Assembly (NCBI GenBank): GCA_030426515.1
Contig: JAUHYM010000005.1
Location: 1-43,662 of the forward strand
From: Actinomycetes bacterium
GTDB taxonomy: Bacteria > Actinomycetota > Actinomycetes > Actinomycetales > Microbacteriaceae
Direction of reading: 5' to 3'
DNA: 43,662 nucleotides
Under the pieces are notes generated by a model that searched no databases, had not been told where the DNA came from, and saw only the letters and a program-made list of their open reading frames with translations. Below, piece after piece: positions 1 through 8,387 of this stretch (positions within the stretch are counted from its first letter, which is position 1; every line of letters starts with the position of its first letter). Made by a program: the position numbers and the translations under genes.

Positions 1-1
1 G

Positions 2-646
2 CAGCAGGCCGCCGATGCTGCGCAGGCCGCGCTGGACGCGCAGACCCTCCACCTCGGCGAGCTGCAGGCCCAGCTCGCCGCCCTCGAGGACACCACCGCG
101 AAGACCATCGCCGACTATCAGGCCGGGGTGGAGGCTGCCCGCATCGCCGAGGAGCAGCGGCGAGCGGCGGAGCGCGCCGAAGCGGAACGGCTCGCCGCCT
201 CGGGAGGTGCTGGTGGGGGTGTGGTCAGCTCCGGGTGGGCACGGCCGACCTCCGGGCACCGCACCTCGGGGTTCGGGCCGCGCAGCTCCCAGTGTGGCAA
301 CGGGTACTGCTCGACCAGCTACCACTACGGCGTCGACCTCAGCGGCGGATGCGGCGCGGGGATCTACGCCGCCGCGGCCGGCACCGTCGTCTACGCCGGG
401 TACAACGGCGGCTACGGCAACTACATCAAGATCGACCACGGCGGCGGGATCGGCACCGGATACGCCCACATCCGCCCCGGCGGCTTCTACGTCGGATACG
501 GCCAACGCGTGAACGCCGGCGACCTGATCGGCAGCGAAGGCAACACCGGCAACGCGTTCGGCTGCAACCTGCACTTCGAGGCCTACGTGAACGGCTCCCC
601 GGTCAACCCCATCCCCTTCCTCGCCGACCGCGGCGTGTCCATCTGA
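2..646 (+). CDS. M23 family metallopeptidase, C-terminal part with coiled-coil region (5' end outside window)
   Basis: Frame open from base 2 (QQAADAAQAALDAQTLHLGELQAQLAALED..., coiled coil), then LytM/M23 signature HYGVDLSGGCGAGIYAAAAGTV...GTGYAHI...NLHFEAYVNG; stop at 646. Confidence 0.85.
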   Translation, partial: QQAADAAQAALDAQTLHLGELQAQLAALEDTTAKTIADYQAGVEAARIAEEQRRAAERAEAERLAASGGAGGGVVSSGWARPTSGHRTSGFGPRSSQCGNGYCSTSYHYGVDLSGGCGAGIYAAAAGTVVYAGYNGGYGNYIKIDHGGGIGTGYAHIRPGGFYVGYGQRVNAGDLIGSEGNTGNAFGCNLHFEAYVNGSPVNPIPFLADRGVSI

Positions 647-667
647 TCCGAAACGAACCAGGACATC

Positions 668-1546
668 ATGACTGACCAGACCACCCCACCCGGCGGCGGC
701 GACCAGCCCCAGACGCCCCCCACGCGCCGCAGCCTCCGCCGCGCCGCAACCCCGCCAGTCACCAGCATCACCACCCGCCCCCCACGGCGCCCGCCCGCAG
801 AAACGTCCGCCCGTGGTCGGGTAATCGCGCTGCGCCCAGTGCGCTCCCTGGCGGTCCTGACGGTGGTCACCGGCCTGATCGCCACCTTCGCCCTCCCCGC
901 GTATGCCGCCTGGCAGCCGGCGGACCTCGAGATCCCGACACTGCAGCAAGTCGCGTCCGAGGACGCGCAATCCTTGATCGTCGCCTCCGACGCGACTGGG
1001 ACGCAGCTCACACGGGAGAGCTACTCGGCCACCACCCAGGCGGAGATCGACCAGAAGAAGGCGGCAGAAGCAGCCGCAGAACGTGCCCGCGCCTCCGCAC
1101 AAGTCGCCTCGGTGCCCTTCGACTACAGCATCGTGCCCCAAGGCAGTGGAGCCGTGCGGTGGCCGGTGGGCGGTCCGTTCACCGTGACCGACCGCTTCGG
1201 TGCTCGAGGCGGCGCGCATATGGGCACCGACATGGTCGCTGCCGGCGGAACCCCCGTCTACGCGTCCGTCGACGGCGTCGTGCGGATCTCGCAGGACAGC
1301 TACGGCGGATACGGGGTGACCGTGGTGGTGGAGTCCGTGCTGAACGGGCAACAGGTGAGCACGGTGTACCCGCACATGCAGACCGGAAGCCGGCAGGTCG
1401 CCGCCGGGCAGACCGTCACGGCCGGGCAGCTGGTCGGACTCGTCGGCAGCACGGGACGCTCCACCGCGAACCATCTGCACTTCGAGGTCTACCTCGACGG
1501 AACCGCCGTGGACTCGCTGGCCTGGCTGGAAGCGAACGCGGGCTGA
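668..1546 (+). CDS. M23 family peptidase with N-terminal TM segment
   Basis: HMGTDMVAAGGTPVYASVDGVV...TVYPHMQTGSR...NHLHFEVYLDGTAVD, M23 domain; hydrophobic segment near residues 58-80. Confidence 0.85.
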   Translation: MTDQTTPPGGGDQPQTPPTRRSLRRAATPPVTSITTRPPRRPPAETSARGRVIALRPVRSLAVLTVVTGLIATFALPAYAAWQPADLEIPTLQQVASEDAQSLIVASDATGTQLTRESYSATTQAEIDQKKAAEAAAERARASAQVASVPFDYSIVPQGSGAVRWPVGGPFTVTDRFGARGGAHMGTDMVAAGGTPVYASVDGVVRISQDSYGGYGVTVVVESVLNGQQVSTVYPHMQTGSRQVAAGQTVTAGQLVGLVGSTGRSTANHLHFEVYLDGTAVDSLAWLEANAG

Positions 1547-1623
1547 CCGATGTGCACGGATCTACCGCGCCACCCCGCTCGCGGGCACCCCCTGACCGCA
1601 ACGACGAAGAGGACGACCCTGCC

Positions 1624-2640
1624 ATGACCGGAACCGACGCGCTCTCCCTCGACGGCATCTCACTGCTGCTGGTGTGGACGGCGATCGCCACCTACCTGCT
1701 CGCGTTCATCGCGTACACCATCGACCTGGCCGGGCGCTCCGTCCCCGCCAGCGTCCCGCAGCGGGAGCCGGTCCTGGCCGGCGCTACCGCACGGGCGGGC
1801 CAGCAGACGGACAACGCCCAGAGTGGGTCGGTGGACAGTGTTCGCACGCCGCCCGCGCAGCGTCAACGGCTGCTGTGGGCGCGGATCGGGACGTCGCTGA
1901 CGGTCCTCGCGTTCCTGTTCCACCTGGCCGGCACCATCCTGCGCGGCATCGCCGCGGAGCGGGTGCCGTGGGCGAACATGTACGAGTTCGCGCTGACCGG
2001 CACGGTCTTGATCGTGGCCGTCTACCTGCTGGTGCTGCGCCGCTACGACCTCCGCTTCCTCGGTGCGTTCCTGATCGGCATGGTGGTGCTGCTGCTGGGT
2101 GGCGCGACGGTCTCGTTCTACGTCGAGGTCGTTCCGCTGATGGATCCGCTCAAGAGCGTGTGGCTGGTCATCCACGTCTTCGTCGCGTCCCTGGCCACCG
2201 CCCTGTTCGCGATCGCCTGCGGCATCTCCATCACCCAGCTCCTGCAGGCCCGCCGGGAGCGCCGCACCCGAGCATCCTCGGACACTGCCCGCGCCGACGG
2301 TCTTGGGTTTCTGCGCACTCTGCCCGCCGCCGACGTGCTCGAGTCCCTCGCGTACCGGTTCGCGATCGTGGGGTTCGTGTTCTGGACGTTCACCCTGATC
2401 GCCGGCGCGATCTGGGCCAACGACTCCTGGGGTCGCTACTGGGGCTTCGATGTCAAGGAGGTGTGGACGTTCGTGATCTGGGTGCTCTACGCCGGCTACA
2501 TCCACGCCCGCGCGACCCGCGGCTGGCGCGGCACCCGCTCCGCCTGGCTGTCCATCATCGGGTTCGTCGCGGTGCTGTTCAACTTCACGATCGTGAACAT
2601 GTTCTTCCAGGGCCTCCACTCCTACTCCGGGCTCACATGA
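1624..2640 (+). CDS. ccsB: Cytochrome c biogenesis protein CcsB/ResC-like (CcmC/CcsA family)
   Basis: ATG at 1624 inside ORF 1159..2640; multi-TM protein with WGRYWGFDVKEVWTFVIWVLYAGYIHAR, the WWD-like heme-handling region of CcsA/CcmC proteins. Confidence 0.85.
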   Translation: MTGTDALSLDGISLLLVWTAIATYLLAFIAYTIDLAGRSVPASVPQREPVLAGATARAGQQTDNAQSGSVDSVRTPPAQRQRLLWARIGTSLTVLAFLFHLAGTILRGIAAERVPWANMYEFALTGTVLIVAVYLLVLRRYDLRFLGAFLIGMVVLLLGGATVSFYVEVVPLMDPLKSVWLVIHVFVASLATALFAIACGISITQLLQARRERRTRASSDTARADGLGFLRTLPAADVLESLAYRFAIVGFVFWTFTLIAGAIWANDSWGRYWGFDVKEVWTFVIWVLYAGYIHARATRGWRGTRSAWLSIIGFVAVLFNFTIVNMFFQGLHSYSGLT

Positions 2641-2769
2641 CCCCGCACCCCTGCCCCGCCCTCTTGCCCGAGCCGAAAGCACGCACATGACCCCGATACT
2701 CTCGATTCCCGCCACCACGGGTGCGGATGCCACTGAACGCGGACAGCGGTCACTCCGACCGCGACAGGA

Positions 2770-4749
2770 TTGACTCCTCGCGTCTTGCGGGTCGCAGGGC
2801 CTGCGATCCTCGGCGGGGTCGCACTCATCGCCTTGGTCGGGGCGTTGTGGTTCGGTGGGGGTGCTGCGCAGATCCCACTCGGCGACGCCGGCCCTGTTGT
2901 GCGCTGGGGGCTTCCGGTCACGAAACTGGTCGTGAATCTCGCCGCCGCGGGCATGGTCGGTGTGCTCGTGACCGCCTTGTTCACGCTGCGGGCCGGTGAG
3001 CGCGAGTTCGACGTCGCCCTCGATACCGCGTCGATCTCTGCAGCCCTGTTCACCGTGGCCGCGGGCGCGACCGGGTTCCTCACGCTTCTCAGCGTGTTCA
3101 ACCCGGCCATCGACGCAGGCCCCCAGTTCGGTGCCCAGCTCGGCCGGTTCCTCGTCGAGCTCGAGGTCGGCAGGACATGGCTGATCACGACGGTCGCCGG
3201 CGCCGCCCTCACCGTCCTGACATTCGCCGTGCGGTCCTGGGTCGGGACGCTTCTGGTCGCCCTGGTGGCGGTGGCCTCGCTCGTGCCGATGGGCACGCAG
3301 GGGCACTCCGGCGATGACGCCTTCCACCACGAGGCGATGATGGCGCTCATCCTGCACATCATCGGCGCCGCGGTGTGGCTCGGCGGGCTCCTGCTGCTCA
3401 TCGCCGTCCGTCCAGCCCTCGACCGTCGCCGCATCCCCGATCTCGTCGCCCGCTACTCGAGCATCGCTCTGGCCGCGTTCGTGCTCGTCGCCGTGTCCGG
3501 CACGGTGCGCGCCGCCATCGGCCTGCAGGAGTGGTCCGATCTGCTCTCGCCCTATGGCGCGATCTTGGGCATCAAGGTCGTCGCGCTCGTCGGCCTCGGC
3601 CTCTTCGGGGCGTGGTACCGCACCCGCCTGATCGGCAGGATGCGCAGCTCCGACGCGGCATCCCGCCCTTTCTGGATGCTCATCGCGTTCGAGCTGGCAC
3701 TGATGGGTGTGGCCAGCGGCGCCGCCGCAGCGCTGGCCCGCACTCCGCCACCGAACCCGGCCCCGCTTCCCGAGATCCCCTCGCCGGCAGAACGCCTCAC
3801 CGGTGCCCCGCTGCCCCCGGAGCTCACGATCGAACGGTGGGTCACCGCGTGGAACGTGGACATGTTGTGGGCGGTGCTCGCCGGGTTCGCGATCTTCTTC
3901 TATCTCGCCGGGGTGTGGCGGCTGCGCCGGCGCGGCGACGCGTGGCCTGTGTATCGCACGATCATGTGGGTCGCCGGCATGGTGCTGCTGGTCTGGGTCA
4001 CCGGCGGCGTCGTCAACGTCTACCAGGACTACCTGTTCAGCATGCACATGGTGGGGCACATGCTGCTCACGATGGCGATCCCGGTGCTGCTGGTCGCCGG
4101 CGCCCCGGTGACCCTCGCCGCCCGGGCGATCCGCAAACGCGACGACGGCACCCGCGGCGGGCGGGAGTGGATCCTGTGGGCGGTGCATTCGCCCGTCGCC
4201 CGCATCCTGACGAACCCGTTCGTCGCGGCCGCCCTGTTCATCGGCTCACTGTGGGTGTTCTATTACACCGACCTGTTCCGCTGGTCGCTGTACGACCACC
4301 TCGGCCACCAGTGGATGATCGCGCACTTCCTCATCACCGGCTACCTGTTCGCGCTCTCCCTGATCGGCATCGACCCGGTGCCGTGGCGGCTTCCCTACGC
4401 CGGCAGGCTGCTGCTGCTCATCGGTGTGATGGCGATGCACGCGTTCTTCGGCATCGCCATCATGATGCAGTCGGGGCTGATGGTCGCCGACTGGTTCGGG
4501 TCGATGGGTCGCACCTGGGGTGTCACACCGCTCGAGGATCAGTACACCGGCGGCGGTATCGCGTGGTCGATCGGTGAGATCCCCACCCTGATCCTCGCGA
4601 TCACGGTCGCGATTCAGTGGAGTCGCAGCGACGACCGCGAGACCAAGCGGCGAGACCGGCACGCCGACCGCACCGGCGAAGCCGAGCTCGAGGCCTACAA
4701 CGCACGCCTCACCGAGCTCGCCGACCGCGATGCTCGCAGCCGCAGATAG
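2770..4749 (+). CDS. CopD-domain / CtaG (caa3 cytochrome oxidase assembly) fusion membrane protein
   Basis: 659-aa multi-TM protein from TTG start; CopD-like N-terminal half, CtaG-like C-terminal half (DYLFSMHMVGHMLLTMAIPVLLVAGAP...WMIAHFLITGYLF...GVMAMHAFFGIAIM). Confidence 0.85.
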   Translation: MTPRVLRVAGPAILGGVALIALVGALWFGGGAAQIPLGDAGPVVRWGLPVTKLVVNLAAAGMVGVLVTALFTLRAGEREFDVALDTASISAALFTVAAGATGFLTLLSVFNPAIDAGPQFGAQLGRFLVELEVGRTWLITTVAGAALTVLTFAVRSWVGTLLVALVAVASLVPMGTQGHSGDDAFHHEAMMALILHIIGAAVWLGGLLLLIAVRPALDRRRIPDLVARYSSIALAAFVLVAVSGTVRAAIGLQEWSDLLSPYGAILGIKVVALVGLGLFGAWYRTRLIGRMRSSDAASRPFWMLIAFELALMGVASGAAAALARTPPPNPAPLPEIPSPAERLTGAPLPPELTIERWVTAWNVDMLWAVLAGFAIFFYLAGVWRLRRRGDAWPVYRTIMWVAGMVLLVWVTGGVVNVYQDYLFSMHMVGHMLLTMAIPVLLVAGAPVTLAARAIRKRDDGTRGGREWILWAVHSPVARILTNPFVAAALFIGSLWVFYYTDLFRWSLYDHLGHQWMIAHFLITGYLFALSLIGIDPVPWRLPYAGRLLLLIGVMAMHAFFGIAIMMQSGLMVADWFGSMGRTWGVTPLEDQYTGGGIAWSIGEIPTLILAITVAIQWSRSDDRETKRRDRHADRTGEAELEAYNARLTELADRDARSRR

Positions 4750-4759
4750 GGCGCACTAC

Positions 4760-5155
4760 GTGACGACGAAAGAGGAGCTCGCCGACCGCTACGGTCGGGG
4801 ACCGCGGCCCATCCGCCGCCGCGTGTTCTGGGTCACCGTCGCGACGGCGGCAATCCTGTCTGTCGCCGGGCTTTCGTGGCTGACTGTCTCGAACTCGCTC
4901 GACGACGTCGGATTCGACGAGACCGGATACGAGCTGGTCGATGCGCGCACCGTGACCGTATCCTTCCAAGCCACGCCACCCGCTGGGACGTCGTTCGCAT
5001 GCGCGGTGCAGGCATTGGATGAGGACTTCGGCATCGTCGGTTGGCGGGTCATCGAGTACCCCGCGTCCGAGGAGATCACACGAGCACTCGTGGAGACCAT
5101 CCCGACCGTCGCGCAGGCAACGACCGGCACCGTGCAATCCTGCTGGGCCACATAG
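4760..5155 (+). CDS. DUF4307-like single-TM protein
   Basis: VTTKEELADRYGRGPRPIRRRVFWVTVATAAILSVAG... GTG at 4760 chosen; ORF track starts at 4730. Confidence 0.6.
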   Translation: MTTKEELADRYGRGPRPIRRRVFWVTVATAAILSVAGLSWLTVSNSLDDVGFDETGYELVDARTVTVSFQATPPAGTSFACAVQALDEDFGIVGWRVIEYPASEEITRALVETIPTVAQATTGTVQSCWAT

Positions 5156-5194
5156 CCGCGCAAGGGAGGCCGTCGCCTGCGCCGGCTGAGTCTC

Positions 5195-7231
5195 TCAAGC
5201 GGTGGGCCTGTCTTCGTGGTCGATGCCGTGGTGCTCTTTGCCGCGCTCGAAGTTGAGCAGGCGGAGTGCGTTGCCGACGACGATCAGGGTGGAGCCTTCG
5301 TGGATGAGTACGACCGCGCCGATGTTCAGGCCGAGGAAGGTGGCGAGGATGAGGAACGCGACGATCGCGAGGCTGGCGATGAGGTTCTGCCGGATGATGC
5401 GGCTGGTGGCGCGGCTGAGCCGCACGGCGAACGGGACGCGGCCGAGGTCGTCGCTCATCAGCGCGATGTCGCAGGTTTCCAACGCGACGGTGGAGCCGGC
5501 GGCGCCCATCGCGATGCCGACGTCGGCGCGGGCCATCGCGGGGGCGTCGTTGACGCCGTCGCCGACCATCGCGATCGGTCGGTGGGTTTCGGCGAGGCGG
5601 GTGATCTGAGCGACTTTGTCCTCGGGGAGCAGTTCGCCGATCGCGGTGTCGACGCCGACTTCCCGGCCGACCGCGTCGGCGACGCGCTGGTTGTCGCCGG
5701 AGATCATCACGAGCTGCCCCACGTTCGCGCCCCGGAGCGCGCTGAGCACCTGGGCGGACTCCGCGCGGGACGCATCCATCACGCCGACGATGCCGAGGAA
5801 CCGGTCGCCACGGCGGATGATCATCAGCGTCTGCCCGGAGTCCCGCGCCTGCGTGTACGCGTCGGCGAGCGTGCCGGTCAGCGCGAGTTGCTGCTCGTCG
5901 AACATGCGCAGGTTGCCGACGTCGACCCGCTCGCCGTCGATCGTCGCCGTGACGCCACGCCCGACGACCGCGTTCAGGTCTGTCGCGGTGAGGCGCTCGG
6001 CCTGGGGGACGCGGGGCTCGAGGTCGCGGACGATCGCCTCGGCCAGCGGGTGATCGCTGAGCGCTTCGACAGCGACCAGAGTGCGGATCAGCTCGGACTC
6101 GGGCACGTCGGCGGCGGGGGTGACGGACGTCACCCGGGGGGCACCCCAGGTCAGGGTGCCGGTCTTGTCGAACGCCATCGCCTTGACCCGCCCGAGCGTC
6201 TCGAGCGGGGCGCCGCCCTTGACGAGCACCCCGGCACGCGCAGCACGGGCGACCCCTGCCAGCACCGCGGCCGGGGTTGCGATCGCGAGCGCGCAGGGGC
6301 TGGCGGCGACGAGCACGGTCATGGCGAGGTAGAACGCGTCGGGGAACGGTTGCGCGAACGCGAGCCAGGAGATCAGGAGGGTGACGGCGACCCCGAGGAT
6401 CACGGCGGGCACGTACCAACGCTGGAACCGGTCGATGAACTGCTGTGTGGGGGAGGCGGCCTGGTCGGCGGAGCGGACGAGCTCGACGACCTTGCTGAGC
6501 GTCGAGTCCGCGGAGGTCGCGGTGACCTCGACCTCGAGCACGCCGGACCCGTTCACGGTGCCGGCGAACACACGGTTGGCGGCGGGCAGGGTGTCGACGG
6601 TGCGCATCGCCCGCTCCGGGTCGGCCACCGGCTCCTTCTCCACCGGAATCGACTCCCCGGTGACCGCGGACTGATCCACCGCGGACACCCCGGAGATCAC
6701 GAACCCGTCTGAGGGAATGCGGGAGTTCGGGCGGATGACGACGATGTCCCCGACGACGATCTCCTCCACCGGCACCTCCACCGGCTCGTCCCCGCCGCGG
6801 CGCACCAGGGCGCTGCGGGGAGCGAGCTCGGCCAGGGACTCGATGGACTTGCTGGCACGGCTGAGGGCGTATTCCTCGAGCGCGTGGCCGAGGCTGAACA
6901 GGAACAGCAGCACCGCCCCTTCCGCCCACCGGCCGATGAGGGCGGCGCCGATCGCGGCCACCAGCATGAGGAAGTCGACCTCGAACTTCCCTCGCATCGT
7001 CGAGGCGATCGCGGTGCGGAACGTGAAGAACCCACCGAAGAAGTAGGTGGCGAGGAAGAACACCAACGGCCACCCGACCATCGGCAGCCCCAACGCGAAC
7101 TCGGCGATCATCCCGCCGGCGTAGGTCACGCCCGCGGCGATCGCGAACCACAGCTCCCACCGGGCCGAACCGTGGGAATGGTCGTGCGTCTCCGCAGCGG
7201 GCGCGGTAGTCGTCGGGGAAGAAGCAGTCAT
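5195..7231 (-). CDS. Heavy-metal translocating P1B-type ATPase (SPC in TM4, HEGST in TM6; P1B-4-like)
   Basis: SPCALAIATPAAV, DKTGTLTWG, GDGVNDAPAMARADVG, HEGSTLIVVGNALRLL; His-rich short N-terminus HDHSHG. Start MTASSP at 7231 preferred over 7249. Confidence 0.93.
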   Translation of the reverse strand: MTASSPTTTAPAAETHDHSHGSARWELWFAIAAGVTYAGGMIAEFALGLPMVGWPLVFFLATYFFGGFFTFRTAIASTMRGKFEVDFLMLVAAIGAALIGRWAEGAVLLFLFSLGHALEEYALSRASKSIESLAELAPRSALVRRGGDEPVEVPVEEIVVGDIVVIRPNSRIPSDGFVISGVSAVDQSAVTGESIPVEKEPVADPERAMRTVDTLPAANRVFAGTVNGSGVLEVEVTATSADSTLSKVVELVRSADQAASPTQQFIDRFQRWYVPAVILGVAVTLLISWLAFAQPFPDAFYLAMTVLVAASPCALAIATPAAVLAGVARAARAGVLVKGGAPLETLGRVKAMAFDKTGTLTWGAPRVTSVTPAADVPESELIRTLVAVEALSDHPLAEAIVRDLEPRVPQAERLTATDLNAVVGRGVTATIDGERVDVGNLRMFDEQQLALTGTLADAYTQARDSGQTLMIIRRGDRFLGIVGVMDASRAESAQVLSALRGANVGQLVMISGDNQRVADAVGREVGVDTAIGELLPEDKVAQITRLAETHRPIAMVGDGVNDAPAMARADVGIAMGAAGSTVALETCDIALMSDDLGRVPFAVRLSRATSRIIRQNLIASLAIVAFLILATFLGLNIGAVVLIHEGSTLIVVGNALRLLNFERGKEHHGIDHEDRPTA

Positions 7232-7251
7232 GCGACCAGGATACATCACAA

Positions 7252-7290
7252 GATCATGATATATTGTAGTTGTGAATGATTATCGTGATC
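7252..7290. promoter_or_regulatory. Putative divergent operator between ATPase and ArsR-family genes
   Basis: gatcatgata (7252-7261) and tatcgtgatc (7281-7290) form an inverted repeat with 9/10 matches in an AT-rich island between divergent starts; right arm abuts the ggagg RBS. Confidence 0.45.
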
Positions 7291-7300
7291 GGAGGGCACA

Positions 7301-7642
7301 ATGGTGAGCATGGCCGGTACTGAGACGCGTCGGGAAGCAGGCACCCTGTCCGTAGCGGATGCTGAGCGTCTCGCCGAGATCATGCAGGCACTGGCGTCAC
7401 CTGTGCGGCTGCGCATTCTGAGCGCGCTGAGTGTTCAGCCGAGCACCGTGACCGACCTCAGCGAACAGCTGCACATCGGACAGACGACCACATCGAACCA
7501 TTTGCGGCTGCTGCGGCATCTGAGCCTGGTCCTTGGCACGCGCGACGGCCGGCACATCCACTACTCGCTCTTCGACGACCACGTCTCCGAACTGCTCGAG
7601 GAGGCCATCGGGCACCTCGAGCATCTGCCCGGCGGAGGATGA
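7301..7642 (+). CDS. ArsR/SmtB-family metalloregulator with alpha-5 (SmtB/NmtR-type) metal site
   Basis: Winged HTH (TVTDLSEQLHIGQTTTSNHLRLLRHLSLV) and C-terminal DDHVSELLEEAIGHLEH = DxHx10HxxH. Confidence 0.9.
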   Translation: MVSMAGTETRREAGTLSVADAERLAEIMQALASPVRLRILSALSVQPSTVTDLSEQLHIGQTTTSNHLRLLRHLSLVLGTRDGRHIHYSLFDDHVSELLEEAIGHLEHLPGGG

Positions 7643-7874
7643 CGCCTGCCGGAGCTCCCCGATTGACGAGAGTATTCCCGTTCACGTCGGGGGGCGCTGC
7701 TGCGGCCGGGGAGAGCGCGTCGCTGCCGGTTCGGACACGCTGCATGGTGTGTAGCCGATCGCCGCGACGGCCATGAGCTCTTGTAAGAATCCGCCACTAC
7801 TCGCGGAATCCTGAACCCGAAACCCCAGCCAACTACCGTGGAATCGCGGCATTCCTCGCCATCTCGAGCGGGAA

Positions 7875-7900
7875 CCTACACCCGTGATGTAGGGGTTTTT
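7875..7900 (+). terminator. Putative rho-independent terminator
   Basis: cctaca-cccgtga-tgtagg followed by GG-TTTTT. Confidence 0.55.
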
Positions 7901-7921
7901 CTGAGATGTCCATTTCGCGGG

Positions 7922-7956
7922 TGAAATGTCCACGCGATGTCCATCTGGACATTTCA
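7922..7956. repeat. Perfect 11-bp inverted repeat tgaaatgtcca / tggacatttca in the left end of the cassette
   Basis: 7922-7932 and 7946-7956, 13-bp spacer containing another atgtcca copy. Confidence 0.75.
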
Positions 7957-8016
7957 GGGAGACTCGCGGCTCAAGGCGTGAGTGCACGGCCTACGGATTA
8001 GTACAGTTGCTGATGT

Positions 8017-8038
8017 ATAGTCACCGTATGCTGACTAT
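8017..8038. promoter_or_regulatory. Putative CmtR operator overlapping the cmtR start codon
   Basis: atagtca-ccgtatgc-tgactat: perfect 7-bp arms; ATG at 8028; TATAGT at 8016-8021 could be a -10. Confidence 0.5.
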
Positions 8039-8387
8039 TGCTGATCGACTCGATGTGATGAATCGGCTCGGCCGGGCTATGGCCGACCCGACCCGCTCTC
8101 GCATCCTCCTGACCCTGCTGGCCGGCCCGAGCTATCCCGCGGTGCTGTCTCGCGATCTGGGGCTGTCCCGGTCGAACGTGTCGAACCATCTGACGTGTTT
8201 GCGTGGGTGCGGGATCGTGGTGGCCGAGCCGGAGGGCCGGCAGACCCGCTACGAGGTCGCGGACCCGCACCTGGCTCGTGCTCTGACGGCGCTGGTGGAC
8301 GTGACGCTCGCGGTCGACGAGAGCGTGCCGTGCATGGACCCCGACTGTGGCGTTGAGGGCTGCGTGGCGGGGGAGGTGCGGGCGTGA
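8028..8387 (+). CDS. cmtR: ArsR-family Cd/Pb-responsive regulator CmtR
   Basis: SNVSNHLTCLRGCGIVVAEPEGRQTRYEVADPHLA with the CxxxC pair of CmtR and a C-terminal Cys tail (VPCMDPDCGVEGC). ATG at 8028 inside ORF 7926..8387. Confidence 0.85.
   Translation: MLTIADRLDVMNRLGRAMADPTRSRILLTLLAGPSYPAVLSRDLGLSRSNVSNHLTCLRGCGIVVAEPEGRQTRYEVADPHLARALTALVDVTLAVDESVPCMDPDCGVEGCVAGEVRA

Noticed and set aside
1660-4188. 842-aa minus-strand ORF
   Set aside because: Low-complexity, charged translation antisense to ccsB and ctaG; typical spurious ORF in high-GC DNA.
5216-6712. 498-aa plus-strand ORF
   Set aside because: Antisense to the P-type ATPase gene with low-complexity composition (EGGEDEERDDREAGDEV).
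7682-7987. Minus-strand 101-aa ORF between the ArsR gene and cmtR
   Set aside because: Runs through a terminator-like hairpin and the inverted repeats of the cassette end; no recognisable protein family.
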